Source of the DNA: Tannerella sp.
Lineage (GTDB): Bacteria; Bacteroidota; Bacteroidia; Bacteroidales; Tannerellaceae
Assembly (NCBI GenBank): GCA_031262895.1
Contig: JAISGW010000038.1
Span: forward strand, 1-12,694
Direction of reading: 5' to 3'
DNA length: 12,694 nt
This document shows positions 1-6,507 of the stretch, one piece after another. The notes below the pieces were generated by a model. It had not been told where the DNA came from. It saw only the letters and a list, made by a program, of their open reading frames with translations, and did no database searches. Position 1 is the first letter of the stretch, and every line of letters starts with the position of its first letter. The position numbers and the translations under genes are program-made.

Positions 1-408
1 GATGAAGAGGAGGGTGTCGTGTTCCGGACGGCATTGCCCGCAGACGAGGAAGGAGGCGTAGGTGCCTTGCATGGAACCGGTGACCGGCACGCAGCCCTCC
101 GCCGAGACATCCACATTGATGAAGGCCTTGATGAAACGCGAAGCCTCCGATTTCAAGGCCGGAAGCCCGTTGATGTTGGGGTAAATGGAGGCGACGCCTT
201 CGCGTAAAGCCTTGATTTCGGCTTCCACGCCCACCTGCGAAGGAGGCAGGCCGGGCACGCCCATTTCCATGTGGATAAATTCCGTATGTGTTTCTTCTTC
301 CAGTTGGGATGCGATGGCTACCACCTCGCGTATGGTGGCCTTTCCGAAGTCGGGTAAGCCGTAAGAGGCTATAACCCGCTTGGCGGTGTTAAAATCTACG
401 GGTGTCAT
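1..408 (-). CDS. PLP-dependent class I/II aminotransferase, N-terminal part (cut by window edge)
   Basis: The reading frame opens at an ATG at 406-408 and stays open to the window edge, giving the first 136 residues. The protein starts MTPVDFNTAKRVIASYG and contains EFIHMEMGVPGLPPSQVG (residues 43-60), then YPNINGLPALKSEASRFI and a VPVTGSMQGTYASF segment. This is the N-terminal arm, substrate-pocket loop (GxPGxPP) and cofactor-phosphate region expected of fold-type I aminotransferases related to aspartate aminotransferase. Such enzymes move an amino group between an amino acid and a 2-oxoacid in the cytoplasm. The Schiff-base lysine would lie beyond the window, so activity and substrate cannot be judged. 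No signal peptide is present. The gene is divergent from the fimbrillin-type lipoprotein, with 114 bp between the starts, and I see no consensus promoter for it there. The family call is fairly secure; the specific substrate is unknown. Confidence 0.8.
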   Translation of the reverse strand, partial: MTPVDFNTAKRVIASYGLPDFGKATIREVVAIASQLEEETHTEFIHMEMGVPGLPPSQVGVEAEIKALREGVASIYPNINGLPALKSEASRFIKAFINVDVSAEGCVPVTGSMQGTYASFLVCGQCRPEHDTLLFI

Positions 409-445
409 GTTCCTTATAATTTTTGTTGCGCGAAGGTACAAATTA

Positions 446-476
446 TTTGCCTATTGCCGGGAAAGCCGTACTTTTG
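446..476 (+). promoter_or_regulatory. Bacteroides-type promoter of the DUF5119-like lipoprotein gene
   Basis: A -33 element TTTG at 446-449 and a -7 element TACTTTTG at 469-476 (consensus TAnnTTTG) are separated by exactly 19 bp, the spacing known for the Bacteroides primary sigma factor. Transcription would start near 483, leaving a leader of about 40 nt before the ATG at 523. The TTTG is also one arm of a small palindrome, CAAATTATTTG (439-449), which could be an operator or chance. Confidence 0.75.
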
Positions 477-522
477 CCGCCCGATAAAAGACAAACGGCA
501 AACTAAAATTAAACTGAGACTT

Positions 523-1689
523 ATGCGCATCAAACTAAAACATTTCCTTGCCCTCTTACTCTTTTCCTCTTTCGCCATGATGTCGTGCATCAAAGAAGAC
601 TTGAGCAACTGCATCCCCGCCAAGGCGCCGGCTTCCGACAAGGAATATCCGGTGACTGTGGTCATTCATTGGGATTCGCTTGGTGAGGCGGCAAAGCCGG
701 CCGATGGCATGCGCGCCCATTTCTTCCTCCACGAAAACCTCGCCCATGAGGCTATACGCGCCGACCTTCCCGCGGACGGCGGCGACGTGCTGCTTCAGCA
801 AGGCATTGATTACTATCCTGTCGTTTACGATTATTACGGTTGCGAGAACCTGGCTTTCCGGAACGAGAACGACCGCCGCACTTTCGAGGCTTATTGCCTG
901 CCGACGACAGGTCTTTACAACCAATACGTGAAGCCCGCCCTCGACGAGGCCACCGTGATGGAGCCTTATCCCAATCCTTTCTATACGGAAGCTTACGACA
1001 GCACCTTCGTTACCGACGGCACGAAGCATGACACGATACATTTCTACCCTAACGATGTCGTCCGTGAATTCACCTTCCTGGTATACGGAGCTTCCGGCGT
1101 CAAGCATTTAGCCAAGTTGTACGGCGCCATTTCCGGCGTGCCGTCGGCTTATTTGCCTGCACTCGAGATAGAAGGCCCTTCCAATGCCACCGTGTTTTTC
1201 AACCGGGTCACGGCTTATGCCAAGGGGCAATCGCTTTCTTGGCCGGAGGCCGAGGAAGCGTATTGGAAGGCGGGATGGCAAGACCCCGATACGGGCTGGA
1301 CGGGCGATTGGGTGATGGGGCGCTTTTCCGTTTTCGTGCCGGATACCATGAACCTCCGCAACCGCCTCACCATCGAGATGCATTCGGTGGACAATTATTA
1401 TTACTATGCTAATTTCGGTGGCCCGGCAAATGGCGGCCAGGATTGGAATCCGAGCGTTTCCGAGCAGTTGCTTGGCGCCATCCGCTACGGTTCCGAAGTT
1501 TGGCGGGTAATGAACGGGGGCTTCGACATTATCTTACGCTGCGGCCCGAATGAGGACGGCGATGATATCAAAGGCGGCGGAAACGGCGACAATATCCATA
1601 TTCCCGAAAACAGCGGCACGAACGACGGCGGTGAGGGCGGCTTTGAGGTCGATACCGGCGATTACAATAATGTGGGCGTGGAGATTTAA
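523..1689 (+). CDS. DUF5119-like, fimbrillin-associated lipoprotein, probably surface exposed
   Basis: The protein has 388 residues from the ATG at 523. An upstream in-frame ATG at 454 lies before the promoter's -7 box and would bury the signal peptide, so I reject it. Residues 1-21 form a lipoprotein signal peptide and Cys22 is the lipidation site (FAMMSC). The next residues, I-K-E-D, resemble the K-(D/E)2 surface-export signal described for Bacteroidetes lipoproteins. The body has a beta-rich domain with EYPVTVVIHWD (41-51), a YYPVVYDYYGCENLAFRN strand (97-114) and a second domain from about residue 180. The tail is Gly/Asp rich and ends FEVDTGDYNNVGVEI. This order matches DUF5119 proteins, which resemble Mfa2/FimB fimbrial anchor subunits. 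No fimbrillin or pilus gene is nearby, so a role as adhesin or pilus anchor is inference. The stop overlaps that of the convergent GH3 gene by 4 bp. Confidence 0.68.
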   Translation: MRIKLKHFLALLLFSSFAMMSCIKEDLSNCIPAKAPASDKEYPVTVVIHWDSLGEAAKPADGMRAHFFLHENLAHEAIRADLPADGGDVLLQQGIDYYPVVYDYYGCENLAFRNENDRRTFEAYCLPTTGLYNQYVKPALDEATVMEPYPNPFYTEAYDSTFVTDGTKHDTIHFYPNDVVREFTFLVYGASGVKHLAKLYGAISGVPSAYLPALEIEGPSNATVFFNRVTAYAKGQSLSWPEAEEAYWKAGWQDPDTGWTGDWVMGRFSVFVPDTMNLRNRLTIEMHSVDNYYYYANFGGPANGGQDWNPSVSEQLLGAIRYGSEVWRVMNGGFDIILRCGPNEDGDDIKGGGNGDNIHIPENSGTNDGGEGGFEVDTGDYNNVGVEI

Positions 1690-3209
1690 GAGACTTCGGA
1701 AGTAGCCATGGCCAGCAATTCCTCGAACTGGCGGCGGTCGTTCGACAGGCGGGGAATCTTATGTTGGCCGCCCAGTTGCCCCTTGCGGCGCAGCCAGGCG
1801 TAGAAAGTGCCCTCGCGCGCCACGTGGATACGCAACGGAAGCAGCGACATGTCCTTATAGCGCTTGGCTTCATAGTCTGAATTGAGCGCTTGCAGGTTCT
1901 TGTCCAGCAAGGCGGAAAATTCGGCAATGGAGGAAGGGCGCTTCTCAAATTCAATCAGCCATTCGTGCATGCCCTTGGCCCTGTCGAGCAGGAAAAGGGG
2001 CGCCGCCGTGTATTCCTTCACCTTGGCACCGGTCTGGCGGCTGGTCTGGCTGATAGCCTTGTCGGCATTGTCGACCATCAGTTCCTCGCCGAAAGCGTTG
2101 ATGAAATGTTTCGTGCGGCCTGAAATGACGAACTTGTGGGGAAAGACGGAGGTGAAACGCACCGTGTCGCCTATCAGATAGCGCCATAATCCGCCGGCCG
2201 TGGTGATGACCATGGCATAGTTCTTTCCCGCTTCCACGGCTTCCAAGGGCAGGATGGTGGGGTTGCTCTTTGTCTCTAATTCGCTCAGGGGGATGAATTC
2301 GTAGAAGATGCCGTAGTCGGGCATCAGCAGCATTGAGGGGTCGGAGAAATCGTCTTGTATGCCGAAGAAGCCTTCCGAGGCATTGTAGGTTTCCATGTAG
2401 CACATCTTGTCGTCGGGAATAAGCGCCTTGTACTGGTCGCGATACGGTTCGAAACTGATGCCCCCGTGGAAGAAGACTTCCAGATGCGGCCATACCTCGG
2501 TCAGGTATTGCTTGCCCGTCTTTTCGAGCATGGCCTTGATGAGCACCAGCATCCAGGAAGGGACACCGGAGAGGCTGTTGACGTCTTCGTTCCAGGTGCT
2601 CTCCACGATGCGGCGTATCTTTTCCTCCCATTCGTCCATCAGGATGATTTTCTTTTTGGGGACACGCACCAGGTCGACTAAGGGGTTGAGGTTTTGTATC
2701 AGCACGGCTGAGAGGTCGCCGCAATGGGAATGTTTGTTCAGCGGCGAGGGGCTGTGGCTGCCACCCAATATCAGGCCCTTGTGCGAGAAGAAACGGCTTT
2801 TAGGATTGTTTTTCAAATAGAGCGCTACGCAATCAAAGCCGCCCCGGTATTGCGCCTGGCGCATTTCGCGGGTGACGGGCAGGTATTTGCTCTTGTCGTT
2901 GGTTGTCCCGCTGGATTTGGCGTACCATTTCACCCGTCCGGGCCAGAGTACGTCGCTTTCGCCGTTTATCATGCGCATGACGTAAGGTTTGATGTCGTCA
3001 TAGCTTTGCAGGGGCAGGCGTTTGGCGAAGTCCGCATAGCTGCGGAGGTCTTTCAGCCTGTATTCTTTCCCCCAAGCCGTATGACGCGCCTTCTTCAATA
3101 GCTTGTCTAATTGGCGGTATTGGAGTACGTCCGCCTTGCGGGCGAACTGTTCGATTTCTTTCTGCCGTGGGACAAACACCTGCGACAGCAGCCGGGTAAA
3201 CATATCCAT
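1686..3209 (-). CDS. GH3 auxin-responsive-promoter family acyl-adenylating enzyme
   Basis: The protein has 507 residues from the ATG at 3209 (MDMFTRLLSQVFVPRQ). A longer frame to 3263 runs through the promoter -7 box and is unlikely. The fold is that of the adenylate-forming (ANL-like) GH3 family, known in plants for joining amino acids to jasmonate or auxin through an acyl-AMP. The nucleotide motifs are clear: SSGTTNDKSKYLP (99-111), YNASEGFFG (275-283) and YLIGDTVRF (344-352), followed by GRTK (365-368), which opens the small C-terminal domain. A late conserved Lys lies in GGQHKIPRL (480-488). No signal peptide is seen, so it acts in the cytoplasm. Length is a little below the plant enzymes (around 600). 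The bacterial substrate is unknown; a carboxylic acid activated with ATP is the safe statement. It lies downstream of the receptor gene but is separated from it by a terminator and has its own -7 element. Confidence 0.88.
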   Translation of the reverse strand: MDMFTRLLSQVFVPRQKEIEQFARKADVLQYRQLDKLLKKARHTAWGKEYRLKDLRSYADFAKRLPLQSYDDIKPYVMRMINGESDVLWPGRVKWYAKSSGTTNDKSKYLPVTREMRQAQYRGGFDCVALYLKNNPKSRFFSHKGLILGGSHSPSPLNKHSHCGDLSAVLIQNLNPLVDLVRVPKKKIILMDEWEEKIRRIVESTWNEDVNSLSGVPSWMLVLIKAMLEKTGKQYLTEVWPHLEVFFHGGISFEPYRDQYKALIPDDKMCYMETYNASEGFFGIQDDFSDPSMLLMPDYGIFYEFIPLSELETKSNPTILPLEAVEAGKNYAMVITTAGGLWRYLIGDTVRFTSVFPHKFVISGRTKHFINAFGEELMVDNADKAISQTSRQTGAKVKEYTAAPLFLLDRAKGMHEWLIEFEKRPSSIAEFSALLDKNLQALNSDYEAKRYKDMSLLPLRIHVAREGTFYAWLRRKGQLGGQHKIPRLSNDRRQFEELLAMATSEVS

Positions 3210-3238
3210 AGATTGATTGCGTCTCTGTGAATTGCCTG

Positions 3239-3246
3239 CAAATATA
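3239..3246 (-). promoter_or_regulatory. -7 element of the GH3-family gene
   Basis: Read on the minus strand this is TATATTTG, an exact TAnnTTTG match, 29 bp before the ATG at 3209. The only nearby upstream TTTG (3261-3264) is about 14 bp away, shorter than the usual 19-21 bp, so the -33 contact is unclear. The predicted start near 3232 would give a leader of about 23 nt. Confidence 0.5.
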
Positions 3247-3280
3247 CGGCATATCGAACTCAAATTGTATAGTTTTTCTT

Positions 3281-3312
3281 AAAAAGCGCTTCCGCCCTGG
3301 CTTCAGAAGCGC
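3281..3312 (-). terminator. Intrinsic terminator of the outer-membrane receptor gene
   Basis: On the minus strand a perfect 7-bp stem, GCGCTTC (3306-3312) paired with GAAGCGC (3286-3292), encloses a 13-nt loop and is followed directly by TTTTT (3281-3285). The receptor stop codon TGA (3303-3305) lies in the loop, so the upstream arm codes for the last residues. The structure separates the receptor from the co-directional GH3 gene, whose -7 element lies 35 bp further on. Confidence 0.7.
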
Positions 3313-6173
3313 CGTCCTTCGCCGCGTCCGCCGAAGCCTCCGCGCCCTTCACCGCGCTCCCTGAAGCCCCGCCGGCCGAAGGCGTCGCGCCTCGAAGCCC
3401 CGCCCTTGAAGATTTGGAAGCGATAGATGAAATGCAACATGAAGTAGCTGCCCAGCGTGTTGTAGCTGGAAAAGGTGTAGCCGTTGCTGGTGGTCTGCTG
3501 CGAGATGCCGCTACGTTGTTGCAGGATGTCGTAGAATTTCAGCCGTATGGTGGCGGCGTTGCCACGGAGGAAGGATTTGGAGATGGCGGCATTCCAAAGG
3601 GTCTCGTTTTTTTGGTAGCCGGCCTGGTAGCCGGAATTGCCCGACCAGGTGATGTCGCTCTCTATGCGGAGATTCCAAGGCAGGTAGATGCTGGCGTTTC
3701 CTCCTATCCCGTAATCACAGGTTTCGACATTGTTCGCCGGCTGGAGCGAATAGTCGGCCTTGTTGTAGCGGATATTGCCCGTCACACCCAGGTCGAGGTA
3801 ATCGGAGCGAAAATTGAGACCGGCGCGTTCCGACAAGACGGTGGAGCCGTAAATGTTCTTCTCGCCGTCAATAAAGGAATTGCTGTTCGCATAGCTGCCC
3901 ATGCTCATGGAGTTGATGGAAAAGCGCTTGTCGGCGAGCGGCAGGTTGAACATCAGGCGGAGGTCCCCGTTGTAATTGCCGTCCGTGTTGCGGTAGCTCG
4001 TGTATTTGCGGCCGCCGGGCAGGTTGTGTACGTCGGTGACGACGGCCTTGAGCACATAGCTGCCTCCGGCCGATACGACGAAGGATGTTTGCCGTTGCGG
4101 GATGAAATGCAGGAAACGTATGGAGAGGTTGTTCGTATAATACGGGTCCAAGTCGGGGTTGCCCTGTATGGTGTTGTTGGGATTGGAAACGTCGGGCACG
4201 TCCTGCATCTGCTGCATCGTCGGCTGGCTGCTCGCGCCGCTGTAATTGACGCGCAGGTTCGTCGTGCGGCTGAAGCGGTAATTGAAACGTGCCATGGGCG
4301 AGAAATTGACTACCGAACGTTTCAGGTCCGATTTGACCAAGTCGCCCGTATAGGTGAGCATTTCGTTGGTCGAGGGGTCGATGTTGATGCCGAGCGAATA
4401 ATTGTACTTGGGCCGGAGCGACTGGAAGGCCAGTGTGGCGCGCTGGGTGGTGAAGTTGCTGCGTGAGCTGTTGCTGTAAGCCGTGTCCAAGCGGTTGTAA
4501 ATCCCGGCGTCGTCGGGCGAATAGGTGTTCTTGAGTGCCTCCGAATGGCTGCGGTTGTAGCGGTAGCTCAGTTGCATGAAGTAATTCCGCCCCAAGGGTT
4601 CCACCCAGGAGACGGTGGCGCCGAAATTGTAGCCTTTGTTATTGTAGTTGTATTGCTGGTCGATGACCGAATCGCGCCGGTTATAGTAATAGTAGGCGTC
4701 CGAGTAGGCATTGCCGTCTTGCAGCGCTTGGTTCGTGCCGCCCGTGAGGTAAAGGGCGAGGGTGCGTCCGCGGTCGTTGAGCCGGCGGCTGATGCCGAGG
4801 ATGCCGTTCAGGTTGTATCCGTGCGCCCGGTCGGCCGTCAGCGAAGCCCCTCTGTTCAGGGGCGACATTTGGCTCGTGTCGGGATGCATCACGTCGGCGG
4901 CCTCCCCTTGGTAGGTGGTATAGTTTTCCGCCGACAGGCCGGTGCTGCGGCTCAAGGTGAGGTGGGGCCGGAAGAGGATATTGGTCATGGAGTCGGGCTT
5001 CCATTCGAGGCGGAAGTCGGCGCCCATATTGTCCGACTTCTTGGCGGAAGCGCTGTAATCCTGTTCGAGCTGCAGGCTGTCGTTGGTCTGCGTCTTCACT
5101 TCGGTGGAGTAGCCGTCAAGATTGTTATGGGAATGACTGTATCGTATGTTACCGTTCAAGCTCAGTTTCTTGCTGAATGTTTTGGCGAAGTTCAGGCCGA
5201 GGTTGCCCGACTTGGTGATGCCCGTGCCGCTGCCCGCCCCGCCGCCGCGCGAGCGCAGGCCGCCGCCCCGGCCTCCCATGCCCGAGAACATCGACGAGGC
5301 GATGTCGGTGAAGCCCATGTTGTTCGTGTTGTTGAGGCCGCCTATCAAAGAATACTGGTCGTTGCCCGTGAAACGGTTCACCATGAAATTCCCCTCGTAG
5401 CGTCCCTTGCTTCCGTAGCCTGCATAAGCGTTGCCGAAGAGGCCCTTCTTCATGCCTTTCTTGATGGTCAGGTTGAGCACGGTCTCGTCGTCGCCGTCGT
5501 CGAAGCCGGTCAGCTTGGCCAGGTCGCTCTTCTCGTCGTAGACCTGCAGTTTGTCTACGATGGAGGCAGGGAGATTTTTGGTGGCCACCTTCGGGTCGGA
5601 GGAAAAGAATTCTTTGCCGTCGACCAGGATTTTCTTTATCTGTTGGCCGTTGACGGAGACCGTTCCGTCGTCGGCGATTTGCACGCCGGGCATCTTCTTC
5701 AGCAAATCCTCCAAGACGGCGCCCTCCACCACCTTATACGAGGCGGCATTGTATTCCAGCGTGTCGTTTTTGATTTGCATCTCCGGCGCCCGAGCCTTCA
5801 CGACGACTCCGCCCAAGTGCTCCGGCATCTCCGACAGGCGCAGGCGGCCGAGGTCGACGGGGTTCAGCTTGCCTGTGACCTCCATCTCGCTGTACATGGG
5901 CCTGTATCCGATGAAAGTGACGCCCACGATGTAACGGCCGGGCTTCACGTCGGGTATCAGGAAACTGCCGTCGTCGTGGCTGGGGGCGCCCGTAATCAGC
6001 AGGCTGTCGCGTATGCTCAGCAGGCGCACCGTGGCCTGCCCGATGGGGCGGCCGCCCCGCGCCTCCACTACGATGCCTTTTACATTGATGCGCGACCTGC
6101 TCTGCGCCCCGGCAGAGAAAACCAAACCCAGACACAAGGCCACCAACAGTCCGCCTATTCTCCTTGTTTTCAT
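3303..6173 (-). CDS. TonB-dependent-receptor-like outer-membrane beta-barrel protein (OMP_b-brl_3 type)
   Basis: The protein has 956 residues from the ATG at 6173. The frame stays open to 6419 through the 42-bp repeats, but the signal peptide (MKTRRIGGLLVALCLGLVFS, cleavage near AGAQ) fixes the start at 6173. Residues 29-114 form a carboxypeptidase-regulatory-like beta-sandwich (KGIVVEARGGRPIGQATV). A plug-like domain follows at about 130-245 (YKVVEGAVLEDLLKKMPGVQ, then ILVDGKEFFSSDP). A long barrel of alternating aromatic strands ends near YFMLHFIYRFQIFKGG. A Gly/Arg insert sits at about 297-318. The last 33 residues are an Arg/Gly-rich tail beyond the final strand. Family members are thought to take up ligands across the outer membrane. 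I see no TonB box and no SusD partner, so energised transport and substrate are unproven. A terminator follows. I found no consensus promoter; the repeat array fills the upstream region. Confidence 0.85.
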   Translation of the reverse strand: MKTRRIGGLLVALCLGLVFSAGAQSRSRINVKGIVVEARGGRPIGQATVRLLSIRDSLLITGAPSHDDGSFLIPDVKPGRYIVGVTFIGYRPMYSEMEVTGKLNPVDLGRLRLSEMPEHLGGVVVKARAPEMQIKNDTLEYNAASYKVVEGAVLEDLLKKMPGVQIADDGTVSVNGQQIKKILVDGKEFFSSDPKVATKNLPASIVDKLQVYDEKSDLAKLTGFDDGDDETVLNLTIKKGMKKGLFGNAYAGYGSKGRYEGNFMVNRFTGNDQYSLIGGLNNTNNMGFTDIASSMFSGMGGRGGGLRSRGGGAGSGTGITKSGNLGLNFAKTFSKKLSLNGNIRYSHSHNNLDGYSTEVKTQTNDSLQLEQDYSASAKKSDNMGADFRLEWKPDSMTNILFRPHLTLSRSTGLSAENYTTYQGEAADVMHPDTSQMSPLNRGASLTADRAHGYNLNGILGISRRLNDRGRTLALYLTGGTNQALQDGNAYSDAYYYYNRRDSVIDQQYNYNNKGYNFGATVSWVEPLGRNYFMQLSYRYNRSHSEALKNTYSPDDAGIYNRLDTAYSNSSRSNFTTQRATLAFQSLRPKYNYSLGINIDPSTNEMLTYTGDLVKSDLKRSVVNFSPMARFNYRFSRTTNLRVNYSGASSQPTMQQMQDVPDVSNPNNTIQGNPDLDPYYTNNLSIRFLHFIPQRQTSFVVSAGGSYVLKAVVTDVHNLPGGRKYTSYRNTDGNYNGDLRLMFNLPLADKRFSINSMSMGSYANSNSFIDGEKNIYGSTVLSERAGLNFRSDYLDLGVTGNIRYNKADYSLQPANNVETCDYGIGGNASIYLPWNLRIESDITWSGNSGYQAGYQKNETLWNAAISKSFLRGNAATIRLKFYDILQQRSGISQQTTSNGYTFSSYNTLGSYFMLHFIYRFQIFKGGASRRDAFGRRGFRERGEGRGGFGGRGEGRRF

Positions 6174-6182
6174 GCCTGAATA

Positions 6183-6207
6183 GACATTTCCGACCCGAAT
6201 AGGTTTA
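6183..6207. repeat. Out-of-phase partial copy of the 42-bp repeat
   Basis: The stretch GACATTTCCGACCCGAATAG resembles the GAACATTTCCAATCCGAAAT part of the array unit but lies out of register with it, separated by about 17 bp of unrelated sequence (6208-6224). It looks like a decayed or displaced copy between the array and the receptor start codon. Confidence 0.45.
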
Positions 6208-6224
6208 AATCCGGCGACGATTTG

Positions 6225-6467
6225 TGGATTTTTACCCTCCGTTTGGAACATTTCCAATCCGAAATATGGATTTTTACCCTCCGTTTGGAACATTTCCAAT
6301 CCGAAATGTGGATTTTTACCATTAGTTTGGAACATTTCCAATTCAAGATGTGGATTTTTACCTCCAGTTTGGAATATTTCCAATTCAAGATGTGGATTTA
6401 TGGCCTTCGTTTGCCACAATATCCATTCAAGTTGTGGCGTTTTACCCTTTGTTTACCACAAACCGGC
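6225..6467. repeat. 42-bp tandem repeat array, about six degenerating units
   Basis: Units begin at 6225, 6267, 6309, 6351, 6393 and 6435, each starting TGG; the sixth is incomplete. Units 1 and 2 are almost identical, 3 and 4 diverge slightly, and 5 and 6 diverge strongly. Units 1-3 carry the inverted repeat TTGGAACATTTCCAA and unit 4 carries TTGGAATATTTCCAA, at 6243-6257, 6285-6299, 6327-6341 and 6369-6383. The unit is AT-richer than the flanking genes. With the partial copy it accounts for most of the 334-bp stretch between the divergent starts at 6173 and 6508. There are no unique spacers, so it is not a CRISPR array. The function is unknown; a regulatory or structural element is plausible because of the position. 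Confidence 0.93.
6413..6438. repeat. Second inverted repeat, GCCACAA-N12-TTGTGGC, in the diverged end of the array
   Basis: The arms at 6413-6419 and 6432-6438 are perfect 7-bp complements. A further CCACAA at 6456-6461 sits 42 bp after the first arm. In these last two units GTTTGCCACAA and GTTTACCACAA replace the GTTTGGAACAT of the other units, so the site type changes on the side facing the hydrolase gene. It could be an operator for that gene or simple drift. Confidence 0.5.
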
Positions 6468-6476
6468 AAGAAGTTC

Positions 6477-6484
6477 TAATTTAG
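6477..6484 (+). promoter_or_regulatory. Weak -7-like element before the alpha/beta-hydrolase gene
   Basis: TAATTTAG differs from TAnnTTTG at one position and lies 23 bp before the ATG at 6508. The nearest upstream TTTG (6448-6451) is 25 bp away, longer than usual; a TTTA at 6452-6455 is 21 bp away. If used, the promoter's upstream part lies inside the last unit of the repeat array. Confidence 0.3.
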
Positions 6485-6507
6485 CGGACCAAAAAATACC
6501 ATTTATC

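Noticed and set aside
1693..1703. ACTTCGGAAGT palindrome as a terminator for the lipoprotein gene
   Set aside because: The stem is at most five pairs with a one-base loop and no T-tract follows; it lies within GH3 coding sequence.
3414..4466. A 350-codon plus-strand frame opposite the receptor barrel
   Set aside because: Same reason: composition of an antisense shadow, with the real protein on the other strand.
3303..6173. SusC-type glycan importer of a polysaccharide utilisation locus
   Set aside because: No SusD partner follows, the plug and barrel motifs resemble the OMP_b-brl_3 family more than SusC, and the nearby enzymes are on separate transcripts.
4545..6179. A 544-codon open frame on the plus strand opposite the receptor gene
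   Set aside because: It is rich in Val, Ala, Gly and His with no domain, signal peptide or start context. It mirrors the codon bias of the GC-rich receptor gene, which has clear domains.
6174..6419. An 82-residue N-terminal extension of the receptor through the repeats
   Set aside because: It would place the signal peptide inside the protein; the ATG at 6173 starts exactly at the signal peptide.
6225..6467. CRISPR array
   Set aside because: The units follow each other directly with no unique spacers, and no cas gene is present.
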